From positions 2,726,983 through 2,790,982 of the forward strand of contig NC_051138.1 of NCBI RefSeq assembly GCF_014839805.1: a stretch of DNA of 64,000 bases. The letters run 5' to 3'. This document shows positions 1 through 10,281 of this stretch, one piece after another. How positions within the stretch are numbered: the stretch's first letter is position 1; each line of letters starts with the position of its first letter. The translations under genes and the position numbers were made by a program. Below the pieces are notes generated by a model. That model searched no databases. It was given only the letters and a program-made list of their open reading frames with translations, and had not been told where the DNA came from. Source of the stretch: Manduca sexta (taxonomy: Eukaryota > Arthropoda > Insecta > Lepidoptera > Sphingidae).

Positions 1-163
1 GTTTCCTCACGATGTTTACCTTCACCGTTAAAGCGAACGATAAATTCACAAAGAATACACACATGATTTTAGAAAAGTCAGAGGTGTGTGCCCCTGGGTT
101 TTGAACCTGCGGACATTCGTCTTCGCAGTCCGTTCCACACCCAACTAGGCTATCGCTGCTTTT
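1..163 (-). repeat. SINE-1 copy, cut by window start
   Basis: tRNA-derived SINE in reverse orientation. Read on the minus strand it has a pol III A box (TAGCCTAGTTGGG-like, near 150) and a B box (GGTTC-AA type, near 105), followed by the body shared with complete copies at 8,109-8,434 and 55,972-56,304. Its 3' part lies outside the window. Confidence 0.85.
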
Positions 164-959
164 TGCTTTTTTTATTATATAAAAATATTTATTTGCTGGT
201 ATCGTATTTACATTCTTGAAAAGTTTGTATCAAGAACTATTTTAGACGAATTCCAAATACGATACACATATCAGCAGCATTAATAACTAATAAATAATAA
301 ATTTTAAAAGATCCTGACTGACTGACATCGTAACGCCTTAACCGGCACCATGGCTCTGAGTATATTATCACAAGTTCCTCACTAAGTGTAGATATATATT
401 ACGAATTAATTATTTAAAGAGATTGAAATAAAATTAATTTATGGATTTTATCGTGGTAATTTCGAAGACTGCAGCCTTCACGGTTAAAGACGATAATGAC
501 GTCTGAAATGTACTTATTCTATTTATTATTATAAAAACTACTGTTCCTATTTGTTTTTGGTTACGAGTGCCTAAAGCGCTGACCCGAAAGTTTGGTGTGT
601 TTGTATAAAGGCCGACCCTGCGAGGCTAATATCGTAGTCAGGTTAAAAAAAAATGTTTTTGATTTAATAACTTTACAAGGAACACACTAAGACTCACATC
701 AGCAGAACCACCAATACTACTATATTTTTTTTGCAATAAAACTATCTATATCTATAATATTATTAGTTAAAATTAATAAAGTAAGCTTACGCCTTTATCC
801 TTGATGCCTAAGCAGAGACATAACAAATGCATTTGTAATCAGCTCAATTCCCATGCGATAAAGGTTATCTTATTATGATCATTTAAATTCCGAAAACTTA
901 CTTGTGTTTTATTAAATTAAAAAAAAAATGGTTTGGGAATCGAACTTAAAATGTTGATA
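164..959. other. AT-rich intergenic DNA
   Basis: No gene seen. A short stretch at 440-520 resembles fragments near 33,240-33,300 and 41,510-41,630 (an unclassified repeat). 783-830 weakly resembles the 3' end of SINE-2. Confidence 0.5.
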
Positions 960-1177
960 TATTTATCTCAAAATTGTTAATTCGTGGGAATCGTCAGAAA
1001 AGTAATTTCTGTTTGTGTCCTTTTTTTAAGTTACTTAAAAATTGAACTTATTAAAGATAAGCCAGAAACCTATATCATGAAAAAAAAGGAAAACAAAAAT
1101 GGTCGCAAACAGATTTTTTTTAACGATTTCCACATATTAACAATTTTGGAATAGGTTATTATTTTATAAAGAGTGAG
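960..1177. repeat. Repeat E (MITE-like), copy 1, ends worn
   Basis: Shares with 30,589-30,828 and 44,438-44,685 a central segment around TTTCTGTTTG and GGTCGCAAACAGA and the end AATTTTGGAATAGGTTAT. The better copies have terminal inverted repeats starting GCACTCTTAATA; in this copy the outer ends are degraded. Confidence 0.65.
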
Positions 1178-1382
1178 AATTAAGACATCGGGTTGATAAA
1201 AAAAATGCATTTTCTTCGTCCATCGTAAGCCGTATTACAGAGCCCGCGCATCACTACTTTACACATAACACAACACAACTTTCTAAAACAAATTAAATCC
1301 AATTTAACGAACAATTTCATTAAATACGAACAATTCCAAATTCAAACAATCACCTGTCATCAATCCACGATGTTTGGAAACA

Positions 1383-1520
1383 ATTTTACACGTTGTGACG
1401 TCACGGCGCGGCGCATGCGTACAGCGCACGCGGGACTCTACAGCAAACTAACATTGCCGGTCGCACTTCACGGTCCTTCGCTCTGAGTGAATGGCGGGAA
1501 TCCATACAATATTGGCTGGT
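1383..1520. promoter_or_regulatory. GC-rich promoter-like patch with CRE and NRF1-type motifs
   Basis: A GC-rich, CpG-rich patch in otherwise AT-rich DNA. It holds the palindrome TGACGTCA at 1,396-1,403 (CREB/ATF-type site) and GCGCATGCGT at about 1,411-1,420 (core of an NRF1-type site). Downstream on the plus strand, an ATG at 1,492 opens a ten-codon frame that runs into GTTAGT, a possible splice donor. No gene served by this patch is visible, so promoter function is inference from composition and motifs only. Confidence 0.35.
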
Positions 1521-1740
1521 TAGTCAATTTGTAAGACTTATTTCTATGTATGTAGTGTATTTGATATCAAACCAAAATTAAATTCATGTTATTATGATTG
1601 TTTACGGGAGTTTTATTAACAATTAGTTTTGGTCCCTTAATATGACATTTTTAGGGTTCCTTGAGTATTTCAAAGGAACCCTTGTGTGTTTTTTTTATTG
1701 TCCGCCTGTCTTAGGAACGAGTAGATATATAAACTTGAAA

Positions 1741-2046
1741 TGTATTACGTAACGCAATTTTGAAGATTTTTGAACCCCCCCCCCACATGTAACGCGCCGT
1801 AACGTTTTCCTGTAACCCCCCCCCCCTCCAAAAGTTACGTAACTCTAAAGTAACAATTTTTTTTCTATTCACAATTATTTTACGCAAAATACCGGATAGT
1901 CGCTAAAATACATTTGTTTTTTTTTAAATAAAAAAAACACATAACACTTTGTAGGAGACCCCCCTCCCGCCCCTGTAACGTATCGTTACCTTTTACCAGA
2001 GCCCTCCTCTCCCCTAAATGGCGTTACGTAATACTTGAACAGCTCC
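1741..2046 (+). repeat. MITE F, copy 1
   Basis: About 300 bp with inverted ends built on TATTACGTAACGC, internal C-runs at 1,776-1,785 and 1,816-1,826, and several TAACG/CGTTA words. A second copy lies inverted at 17,905-18,211, where the termini read GGGGCCGTTC and GGGACCGTTC. No coding capacity. Confidence 0.75.
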
Positions 2047-2705
2047 TTTCTTATGGCCTACTCCACACTGCCGTCCATCCTGGAGGTCAACCGCGGTGTG
2101 CAAAGAAGCACACAACACACGACGACCCTCATCATGCTAAATATGTCTAGTATCTCATGTCGCCTAACAAATGTCACCTAGCGAAAGCTTATCCACAAAG
2201 AGTTCTAAGATTATATAGAGTGATTTGATAATTACCTATATAGTTTAATGTCTGCGTATACATGAATGAACCATGGACAATAGAAATCAGGTCATTTCGC
2301 AATAAGCATTGAAGTCTGATATCTCAAGGGAGTTTTCTTAAGTTTATTTTTTTTCAAAACGATAACTTGGCCGTAATTTTCAAGGTTGGTGAATTTTGCA
2401 ATCAGTCTCTTTAGTCATGAGTATAGTGTATTTTTCGTCGTAGGTTATTTTTTAATGTTTACGGTGTCTAATATGGAACTGGTTCAAAAATTTGTTCAAA
2501 AAGTGGATATTTTTTTTAAGTTATACTTCTTTCGGCGCGTTCGGGAAAAAATATGAGAATATTTTTTTTTTTGTTTTCATGTTTGTTAGAAATAAAGCTA
2601 GAACCGTAGAATTTTAGCGCGAACGAAGCCAAGAGTGTTGTTGTTAGTAACAACATTAATAGTAAGATTTATTATTCATAAATTTCATTTAATATTTCTG
2701 GTTGA
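2047..2705. other. Intergenic DNA, nothing recognised
   Basis: AT-rich, no open frame of note and no repeat that I could pair elsewhere in the window. Confidence 0.5.
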
Positions 2706-2838
2706 AAGCGGCGGTAGCCTTGGGAAAGCGGCGGTAGCCTAGTTGGGTGTGGAACGGACTGCCAAGACGAGTGTCCGCAGGTTCAAATCCCAAGGGCACA
2801 CACCTCGGACTTTTCTAAAAAATCATGTGTGTATTCCG
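2706..2838 (+). repeat. SINE-1, 5' half
   Basis: tRNA-like head with A box (TAGCCTAGTTGGG) and B box (GGTTCAAATCC), then the body up to GTGTGTATTC. The first bases are duplicated in tandem: AAAGCGGCGGTAGCCT occurs twice within 2,706-2,741. The middle of the same SINE resumes at 3,090-3,165, so about 250 bp seems to have been inserted into it. Confidence 0.8.
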
Positions 2839-3089
2839 TTAAGGTTTGCATAGACAAATACTAAGCCTTTTTTATAATGTAATGTAAACTGGCCGCGTAA
2901 TAGTATGTATCTTTTTGAATTATTGTATTTGGAATAAAATAACAATGTACTGTTACTAAGCAATGTGTGCTAATCTAATACGGTTGTCTAACATGTTAAC
3001 TCTATTAAAATATAAGTTCCTATTCAACGGAAAACCTTGTTTATTTTTCACACTTACTCTGCAAGGGCGACTCGAAGCCCAAGATAGTT

Positions 3090-3165
3090 TTTATGAATTT
3101 ATCGTTCGCTTTAACGGTGAAGGAAAACATCGTGAGGAAACCTACACATCTGAGAAGTTCTCGTT
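3090..3165 (+). repeat. SINE-1, internal fragment
   Basis: Matches the SINE-1 body from TGAATTTATCGTTCGC to GAGAAGTTCTC, then breaks off where a Helitron-like fragment begins. It is likely the continuation of the copy at 2,706-2,838. Confidence 0.75.
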
Positions 3166-3437
3166 GTTTGAAATAACTGTCAGCGATTGACAGAATGCGC
3201 GCTGCAAATTCATAGTTAAGACGAAACAACGTCTTTTTACAACAATTGACAGTTAATATTTTCGTAACGTTTTCTTAAATTTTCTAATTTTCCGCGCATT
3301 TTTTTTTTATTTTTTTCTTTCATAAGAACCTTCCCCTGACAATAACAAACAACAAAAAAAATGTGAATTCGATCCAGACGTTTACACGTGATGGCGTGAC
3401 CAAGGAAAATAGGGATTCATTTTTTTATATATATAAA
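3166..3437 (-). mobile_element. Rearranged non-autonomous Helitron
   Basis: On the minus strand, 3,437 down to about 3,235 matches the 5' part of the Helitron at 6,800-7,086 (ATATATATAA, AATGAATCCCTATTT, GGTTCTTATGAAAG). The remaining part, 3,166-3,232, matches that Helitron's 3' part on the plus strand (GATTGACAGAATGCGCGC, then ACAACGTCT). The 3' segment is therefore inverted relative to the 5' segment, and the terminal CTAG is missing. Confidence 0.7.
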
Positions 3438-4673
3438 TTATTCTTCTAATGGGCCGAAATATTCAAGGTCGATGAAACGTTAAAAATACAACCCATTATT
3501 TTTTTAATTTACGTTGGGAAAAGATAGCTCTTTTAAAAGGCAGTTTAATAAAAAACATGTATTTTTAAGTATTAAAACAAATTTACCTTAATTTGCATAT
3601 AAAAATATATTATTTGCATATGGATTAGGAAGTAGAAACACGTATACTAAATTATGATTATGTAACTTTATGCTTAATTACTTACGGAATAATTGCGTAT
3701 CCGAATTGTTTTAAATAATTAAATGGTATAAAAATAATTAACAGTATGTCAGTTCCATTTTTAATTTGCTATTCACACCGCAATAAAACTATTTCCATTC
3801 AATAATGGCCTCTGATGAGAAACAATTTAAACGAAATAAACATGTCTACAATGTCAAAATTATAACTATTGGATACATAAATTAATTAGAAAAATGTACG
3901 CAATGAAGTTAGGCACGATACCTGCCCTAATTGCTGTACGCTATTCATAGCTGACTTCAATTAGAACATCTTTGAACTGTCGAACTGTACACAATATTAA
4001 TATATAGAAGAGCTGTCAATACTACAAGTAAACAAAGCTAATGGATGTCAATGTCTCTTTTTTCGTAAGTAGTAATCCAAATACTAGATAAAGATTGTAT
4101 TAGCCACATACTGCTTCAACTCTCTCACACTTTTCCGACAATTCCCAGCTAGATAAGATTGCGCAGACAATTCTCTAAGTCTAAAGCGACGGAATTTGAC
4201 GCAAGATATTTTATAAGTACTTTGTCGCAGCATGAAACCCAAAATTACGACGAACATTTAGTCAACTATTATCCTGCGGCTTAATTAGATAAAGACTATA
4301 AATTAGACATCCGTTACTAATGCTCACGACAATTCATTGTCATTTGAAATTGCACTCTATCCCTGCAAAGTAGAAGTCATTTTGTGATATCACATTTGGT
4401 AATGGGAACGAGGGAGGCCAACGACCCATTGCCAGGCGTCTATTAGCGCTTTGTTTATTGCAAAAGGACTCAGGGCCAGATCGTTCTAGTGTTTCGCGAG
4501 TAACTCTAATTCTAATTGTTTATATTTGTCCTTATGTATGCATGTTAGTTGTAATTAAAGTCGTAGCCTTTATTGTGCGTTTAGAATTAATGGCGTATAC
4601 CCTTCGTGAAGGTCAAAAATACCGCCAAGTAATGGAGATTATTGTAATATGAGTCCTGCATTAAATACTATTT
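3438..4673. other. AT-rich intergenic DNA, nothing recognised
   Basis: No coding exon, RNA gene or pairable repeat seen. A 64-codon frame at 4,458-4,652 has no protein-like features. Confidence 0.5.
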
Positions 4674-4935
4674 ACTGCTGAGCACGGGCCTAAGGATTAA
4701 GGCTTACTTCAGTTCATTACTTTGGCCTTATGCGGGTTAGCAGACTTCACATACCTTCGAGATTGTTATGAATAACTTCTCTGACTTCCACGCGATCTTT
4801 TCCTTCACCGTTAAGGCAAGCAATAATTCATAAAAAAAATACACAGTATTTTAGAAAAGTCTGATGTGGGTGCCTTGTGTTAGAACGGTCATTCGTCTCG
4901 GCCGTCCATTCCACTTCTAACTATTCTATCAACTG
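4674..4935 (-). repeat. SINE-1, old diverged copy
   Basis: Reverse-oriented SINE-1, recognised by the order GAGCACGGGCC, GCGGGTTAGCAGACTTCAC, TTCCTTCACCGTTAA, ATACACA, TTTTAGAAAAGTC and CCGTCCATTCCAC, with many substitutions and small gaps. Confidence 0.7.
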
Positions 4936-4994
4936 TCAACTTCGCCGAATATACATTAACTAATTGGCTCTCTGTCTACCCTTTCAACAAAACA

Positions 4995-5244
4995 AACACA
5001 CATCACGCATTTATCCCTGAAGGGGAATGGAAAGGCGCAACCAGGACACCCACTTTTCGCCAATAGCGTTCCATCCCATGATACGATAGGGGGCGAGCCT
5101 ATCGCCATACCGGGCACAAATTCCAGACTCCAGGCTGATACTGAGCAGAAAAACCCATATATCACTTACCCGGTCCGGGATTCGAAGCCAGGACCTCAGA
5201 GCGCTTCCGTATCATACATGTAGTACAACTACGCCAAGGGGGCA
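4995..5244 (-). repeat. SINE-2 copy
   Basis: A second tRNA-related SINE family in reverse orientation. On the minus strand it begins near 5,244 with an A-box-like GGCGTAGTTG and a B-box-like segment (GGCTTCGAATCC) near 5,185, then a body containing CAGCCTGGAGTCTGGAATT, GGCGATAGGCTCGCCCCC and ATAAATGCGTGATG. The same family surrounds the hAT-type insertion at 20,230-23,325, so this copy acts as an uninterrupted reference. Confidence 0.8.
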
Positions 5245-5739
5245 GTTCTTTCAACAATAAAATTTGAATTCATAAGTCATAACTGTCCGATATATTTTAA
5301 ATATATTGTATCAAAGCCGCTTGCGTTATTAACCAATAGTTAGGTAAACCATATCCGTTGTATCAAATATACCAATTAAGCAATGAATCAAAATCAACGT
5401 ACCGTTTGACAGCTCGTAATAAAACACGTTCGATTTATCGATATATTGTTTGTTATTTCAAGTTATTTTGAAATTAGAATTAATTTAATCGAATTACAAA
5501 AAATATTATAATTGATAATCGTGTTGTGAATTTATGCGGAGTAAAGGATGGCCTACGTGCCAAACATCTTAATCCGTTGAGCGACTTAAATTTAAAGAAG
5601 TCAAAACGTTTCAATACTCTTTCGCATATTTTATACGTCAAATTAAATAAGTACACCCGTATTCATAAACCATGCTATGTGAACCAAAGAGTATATGTGG
5701 ACGCGTAGTGTGCCCGAACGCAGTGTCAGAAATTTCATT
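5245..5739. other. Intergenic DNA, nothing recognised
   Basis: AT-rich. A 60-codon frame at 5,526-5,708 starts at TTG and has no recognisable features. Confidence 0.5.
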
Positions 5740-5890
5740 GTTTCCCTTGGCTTCGTTCAGATTTCTTTATCTGACAGCCAACTAAAGTAAAGGTGTATTG
5801 CAAAATTAGCCAATCGCAGCAACCCTGTGCCTATGCACTGCGAAAACTGTCATGCTGAAAGAAATGAGAAACAGACTTGTTATACACCAT
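5740..5890 (+). repeat. Unclassified repeat shared with the hAT interior
   Basis: CTGACAGCCAACTA, ATTAGCCAATC, TATGCACTGCGAA and GAGAAACAGACTTGTTAT occur in the same order at 22,858-23,012 inside the hAT-type element. The sharing shows it is dispersed; its class is unknown. Confidence 0.65.
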
Positions 5891-6221
5891 TGGTACCTAT
5901 TTAACAAAATATTGTCTAAATACGGATGTAAAATAGTTAAGTATGCAATATTATTATTTTTTATAGTTGCGGTATAAATAGATTATTCGACCGCACATTT
6001 GCGGTTTCGTAAAGAATCTAATCCGATGTGTGCAGTCATCTGTCTATTCATTTATCGAAGCGTGCCAAAACCTTGACTTTTGTTTTGTCTTGTCAAATTG
6101 TTTTGGTGATAAAAAAAGTATTTTTGTCGACCACCTGAACGATAAAATAAAACTAAAAAAACCGCGATAAATCCGAAACTAGTTTTATTTCGATTTCTAA
6201 CATTCGCGTATCATATAATAC

Positions 6222-6420
6222 ACTAGCTATTGCTTGCGGCTTCGCCCGCGTGAAGTTTTTCGGGATAAAAGCTATATATTTTCCCGGTATAGAAAGTAAC
6301 TTATAACCTTCCTAGGGTCTTAAATTATACCAAATTTCATAAAAACCTTTCAGTAGACTGAGAAAATCGATAACATGCAGAAAAAAAAGAGGCTTTATTT
6401 TATAATATGTATAGATCATC
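6222..6420 (+). repeat. Repeat J, non-LTR 3'-tail-like copy
   Basis: Begins with CTAGCTATTGCTTGCGGCTTCGCCCGCG and continues through CCAAATTTCATAAAAA to TTTATAATATGTATAGAT. The family is also at 36,044, 36,945, 43,186 (inverted) and 58,345. It looks like the 3' region of a non-LTR retrotransposon or a SINE built on it; no ORF. Confidence 0.6.
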
Positions 6421-6799
6421 GATATAATATGTACCTATTACGTACTAGATTTGGCGTTCCAAACATGCGCTGTGTTCAACTGATTTGAACTAATATCCAT
6501 TCAAACTGACTTTAGTATGGTCAATATTGACAGCTTGTGGTTGTGTACGGAGTGTCACTCATGATATAAGAACTCGAATCTAAGTGTAAACCTGAATTTG
6601 AATAAAAAATATTAGTTAAATAAGTAAAATTATTTGTTGTTCAAGTGAAAAAATAGGTTGATTGTCATTTTAGTTCAGATTTTGAACAACTATTTTATAT
6701 GGACGTTCGTGTCTATTGAATAATATGTCGTCAGTGGTATAGATTGTCGAAATTGAGGACGGAATACACGTGGCGAAAAGATGTAAATCTTGCGTGTAA

Positions 6800-7086
6800 T
6801 CTATATATATAAAAATGAATCCCTATTTCCCTTGGTCATGCCATCACGCGTGAAGGGCTGGACCGATTTCACTATTTTGTTTTATTGTGTTTGATATTGT
6901 CAGGAGAAGGTTCTTATGAAAGAAAAAATTCAAAAAATTGCAAAGAAAATTAGAAAATTTAAGAAAACTTAACGAAAACATTAATTTGATATAACTGTCA
7001 ATTGTTTGAAATAACTGTCAGCGATTGACAGAATGCGCGCTGCAAATTCATAGTTAAGACGGGACAACGTCTGTCGGATCAGCTAG
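6800..7086 (+). mobile_element. Non-autonomous Helitron, 287 bp
   Basis: Starts TCTATATATATAAAAATG at 6,800, preceded by A, and ends CTAG at 7,083-7,086, followed by T: the A|T insertion and TC...CTAG termini of Helitrons. Before the 3' end, GACGGGACAACGTC (about 7,058-7,071) forms the expected short GC-rich hairpin. No Rep/helicase coding is present, so mobility would depend on an element elsewhere. Confidence 0.85.
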
Positions 7087-7682
7087 TTATTTTATAAAAA
7101 CTTACATAATAAATATTAAATGCTTGAATCCCTCTTAGTAGAAATAAAAACTGTTTGTATAATATAGAAATAATAATATTGCATTGTTTTAATTTTTATA
7201 ACTAATTGTTTTTTCTACATAAAATGGTCTCTAATAACTAGTCAATTAAGATACTTAAATTTTTACGACCGCAATTTTTTTCTAACCTTGATGAATATAT
7301 AAAAAAATTACAAATGCCTAGCAAGTCACGTTGTTTATCAATGCGTTATTTCCGCACATAAAATGCCATTAAACTGAATTTTAGTCCACATACTTTATAT
7401 ATTTCTAAGTGTAGCAATATCATATAGAGTTTGGTTGTAGGCAGTAAAAGCTGAAATTGCTACTACGATTTTAAATCTCCTCTTATAGAGTTTCGTAATT
7501 ATCTATCATGCATAACATAATGACAACAACGTACCAAAGAGATCTGACTATACTATTTAATGTCTTTGTAACGTACCGTTTGCGCTTTGCATCTGTAAGA
7601 CTAATAAGTTAATGTACCTTACGCATTACGTGCCTACCTCTTACAGGCTTTGAAACTCATGTAATTACCCTTCAATTTTTTA
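7087..7682. other. Intergenic DNA, nothing recognised
   Basis: Very AT-rich, no features seen. Confidence 0.5.
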
Positions 7683-7985
7683 ATGCTTTGAATGACGAGA
7701 CGAGCTTGCCGTCCGCCTGATGGTAAGCGATACGACCGCCCATAAACAGTAGAAACACCATCTAATACCTTGAATTATAAAGTATTATTTGGAATTCCAC
7801 TGCGCTTGAAGTCCTGAGACATGAGATGTTAAGTCTTATTATGTCCAATAGTTACACAGGCTACAATGTCTTTCAAACCGGAACATAACAGTGACTACAC
7901 ACTGCTGCTTGACGGCAAATATAGTCATTGCGGTGGTACTTACCCAGGCGAACTCTCACATATGAGAGACCTACCACGAGTCTTT
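7683..7985 (+). repeat. Repeat C, longest copy
   Basis: Dispersed repeat of about 300 bp containing TGCTTTGAATGACGAG, CTGATGGTAAGCGATACG, CCGCCCATAAACAGTAG, TGAGACATGAGATGTTAA and CAAACCGGAACATAACA. Partial copies: 32,718-32,803 and 57,219-57,385 (same strand); 49,465-49,690, 60,228-60,375 and 63,058-63,153 (opposite). Class unknown; possibly an old SINE or retroelement tail. Confidence 0.7.
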
Positions 7986-8100
7986 TAAGATCTTAGAATA
8001 TTAAGAACAATATTCGGTTTCTGTTTTTTATATTTGTTTTTCATGGATGTAATAAAAAGTTTTGTATTGTATATTGTTCTAGGTTGCATAATTGTAAGTG

Positions 8101-8448
8101 AATTATAGACGCGGCCATAGCCTAGTTGGGTGTGGAACGGACTGCCGAGACGAATGTCCGCAGGTTCAAATCCCAAGGGCACACACCTCTAACTTTTCTA
8201 AAATCATGTGTGTATTCTTTGTGAATTTATCGTTCGCTTTAACGGTGAAGGAAGACATCGTGAGGAAACCTGCACATCTAAGAAGTTCTCTATAGGAATT
8301 TCGAAGGTGTGTGAAGTCTACCAATCCGCACTAGGCCAGCGTGGTGGACTAAGGCCTAATCCCTCTCAGTAGTAGAGGAGGCCCGTGCTCAGCAGTGGGC
8401 AAGTATATAATACAGGACTGATATTATTATTTATAATTATAGACGCGG
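8101..8448 (+). repeat. SINE-1, full length with target-site duplication
   Basis: Complete SINE: tRNA-like head (A box TAGCCTAGTTGGG near 8,117, B box GGTTCAAATCC near 8,163), unrelated body and an ATT-rich tail. It is flanked by the direct repeat AATTATAGACGCGG at 8,101-8,114 and 8,435-8,448, the duplication expected from LINE-driven retrotransposition. The first bases of the SINE overlap the left duplicate. Confidence 0.92.
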
Positions 8449-9062
8449 AAAAAACTTGTCACATTTCCTTCAAACCGGTTGTGTTAGAATACTTTACTGT
8501 ATTTATAAGTACTATTTAACCTTTTATCTAGACAAAAATAGTCTGTGACTTTTAAATATCATTTAGGGTCTTGGTGCTGCACGCGAATACGTCCACAGAA
8601 ATTCTGGGATTAAAGACCCTAATGTGTTCTGAATATAAAATTACCTATGCGCCATCCAGGACATTATTATTTCTTTATTCAGCGGAGTAGTTTAATACCC
8701 AATGATGACCCTTAGTGTTGTCTTATCGTTAAAAACAGATAGTATCAATAATACGGTTTTGAATATATTTTGTTTTGATTCTATAATATTGTATTTTGAA
8801 AAGAAAAGGGTCCAGAATTACGTTGCGCTCTGTGTTTACTTTTAACGAACATCCAAACAGTTCTACTGTATTATTAGAACTTTCCAGCAAATGTCAAATA
8901 CAAATTCTAATGTGTTGGAATTCTCACGACATTTCAAATACCGCCGAAACAAACCAATTTGCATTACTTTAAATAAAACGATATTACCTACAAATAATAA
9001 AAACTACATGTTTGTAACTTTCCGTGTAATTCAATCTCCGAATGTACAGGAAAAGTAGTTGT
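8449..9062. other. Intergenic DNA, nothing recognised
   Basis: No gene or pairable repeat seen. Confidence 0.5.
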
Positions 9063-9216
9063 TTTACCGCCATTTTCAATGAACAATACCAATCGCTTTT
9101 TTGATCGACCAATCAGAACCAACGTTTTTTTGACATGTTTACAAAATTAGTTATTTTAAGTGGCGTTCTTGGAATCGGATTGAAGATTGAAATTGCGATC
9201 GTTTATTGAAAACAGT
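9063..9216 (+). repeat. MITE I, copy 1
   Basis: About 155 bp with imperfect inverted ends (TTTTCAATGAACAATACCAATCGC on the left; GCGATCGTTTATTGAAAA on the right) and internal ACCAATCAGAAC. An inverted relative lies at 61,129-61,293 with TTTTCAATAAACGATCTCAATC. Non-coding. Confidence 0.65.
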
Positions 9217-10189
9217 TATAAGAGCGACATATAAAGATACAAAGTTTAGGTTTAAAGTCTAGGTTAGGTTTTATTTACTTTACCGATTTAGAAAATTCTA
9301 TTACAGGCTACGATGTTTGTGTTACAGGATATTTTGTTTCCTCGATTAGTAATGGAGAAGCAAGCAAAAGATAGTTTTACATAGTATTGCGTCCCCAATA
9401 TCGCCAATTGAAATTAGATTCCAGAAATGTCTTATATTATCTTTTTCGTCACTATAGTAGAGGAAACCCAGCTGTGGGTTATATTATTATTTAGCTGTTT
9501 TTATTATGATTATAAAACTTGGTCGAAAGTTCGATATTCAGTACAAAATACGTTTTCGGATTTCAAAGTTATCAGTTTTACTATATCTACCAAAGCGCAA
9601 ATAAATTTGCTATAGGATTTTCACCTTAACAGGCAACAACAATATTTCGTGTCATTCACAATAGTTGATCAGTAATTGTAAGAAAAATTTAAAAATTGAA
9701 AAATTAAATTGGAAAAATCTTTTCACTGTAGAAACTTCTTACTGAAACGGTTCAGATTTTTGGGTATATAACAATAATTAGAAATAATACACTATAAAAC
9801 ACACTTCTAAATATTTATATTTCACACATAAAGGAACTACTAATTAATCATATTACTAACATATATGATTTGCTATGAATTGTGCTTGCTACATACATAA
9901 AGTCCATGTTAGTGCTCAAAGTGCTGATAAAACCCAGCATGGAAATAGCAGGAGCGTGGTTTAGAGGCTGACGAATATTTGTGTTTTAGACTGCTAAACA
10001 TTGTCATCATTCTGTTGTTCTTTCAAATGAATATCATTCAATGTTAATTTTGTTGTTTTGTTTTGATTCCTCCCCCCTTCCTGCGATACTACAGCTACAC
10101 CCATGCAAGCTAATGCATATGTGACCCTCTTTTGAAAAAAAAAACAGGGTTAACAAGGTTTATCGAACTGCTTGTCATCCTGAAAAATA
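9217..10189. other. Intergenic DNA downstream of the first receptor
   Basis: AT-rich. A 62-codon frame at 9,427-9,615 has no supporting feature. Nothing else recognised. Confidence 0.5.
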
Positions 10190-10195
10190 TTTATT
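10190..10195 (-). terminator. Candidate poly(A) signal of the minus-strand receptor
   Basis: AATAAA on the minus strand, about 90 bp after the stop codon at 10,282. Position and motif fit; use is not shown. Confidence 0.5.
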
Positions 10196-10281
10196 ATAGC
10201 CACCTAATGCTCAGAATAGATATGAAAATGTAAACCACGACACGACGTAAATTATACGCAATATCATCGCGCGTGATGCAA

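Noticed and set aside
2963..3229. Two overlapping small frames on opposite strands
   Set aside because: They cover a SINE-1 fragment and a rearranged Helitron; the apparent proteins are translations of repeats.
7985..8295. 65-codon frames on both strands near 8,100
   Set aside because: They read through the SINE-1 tRNA-like head.
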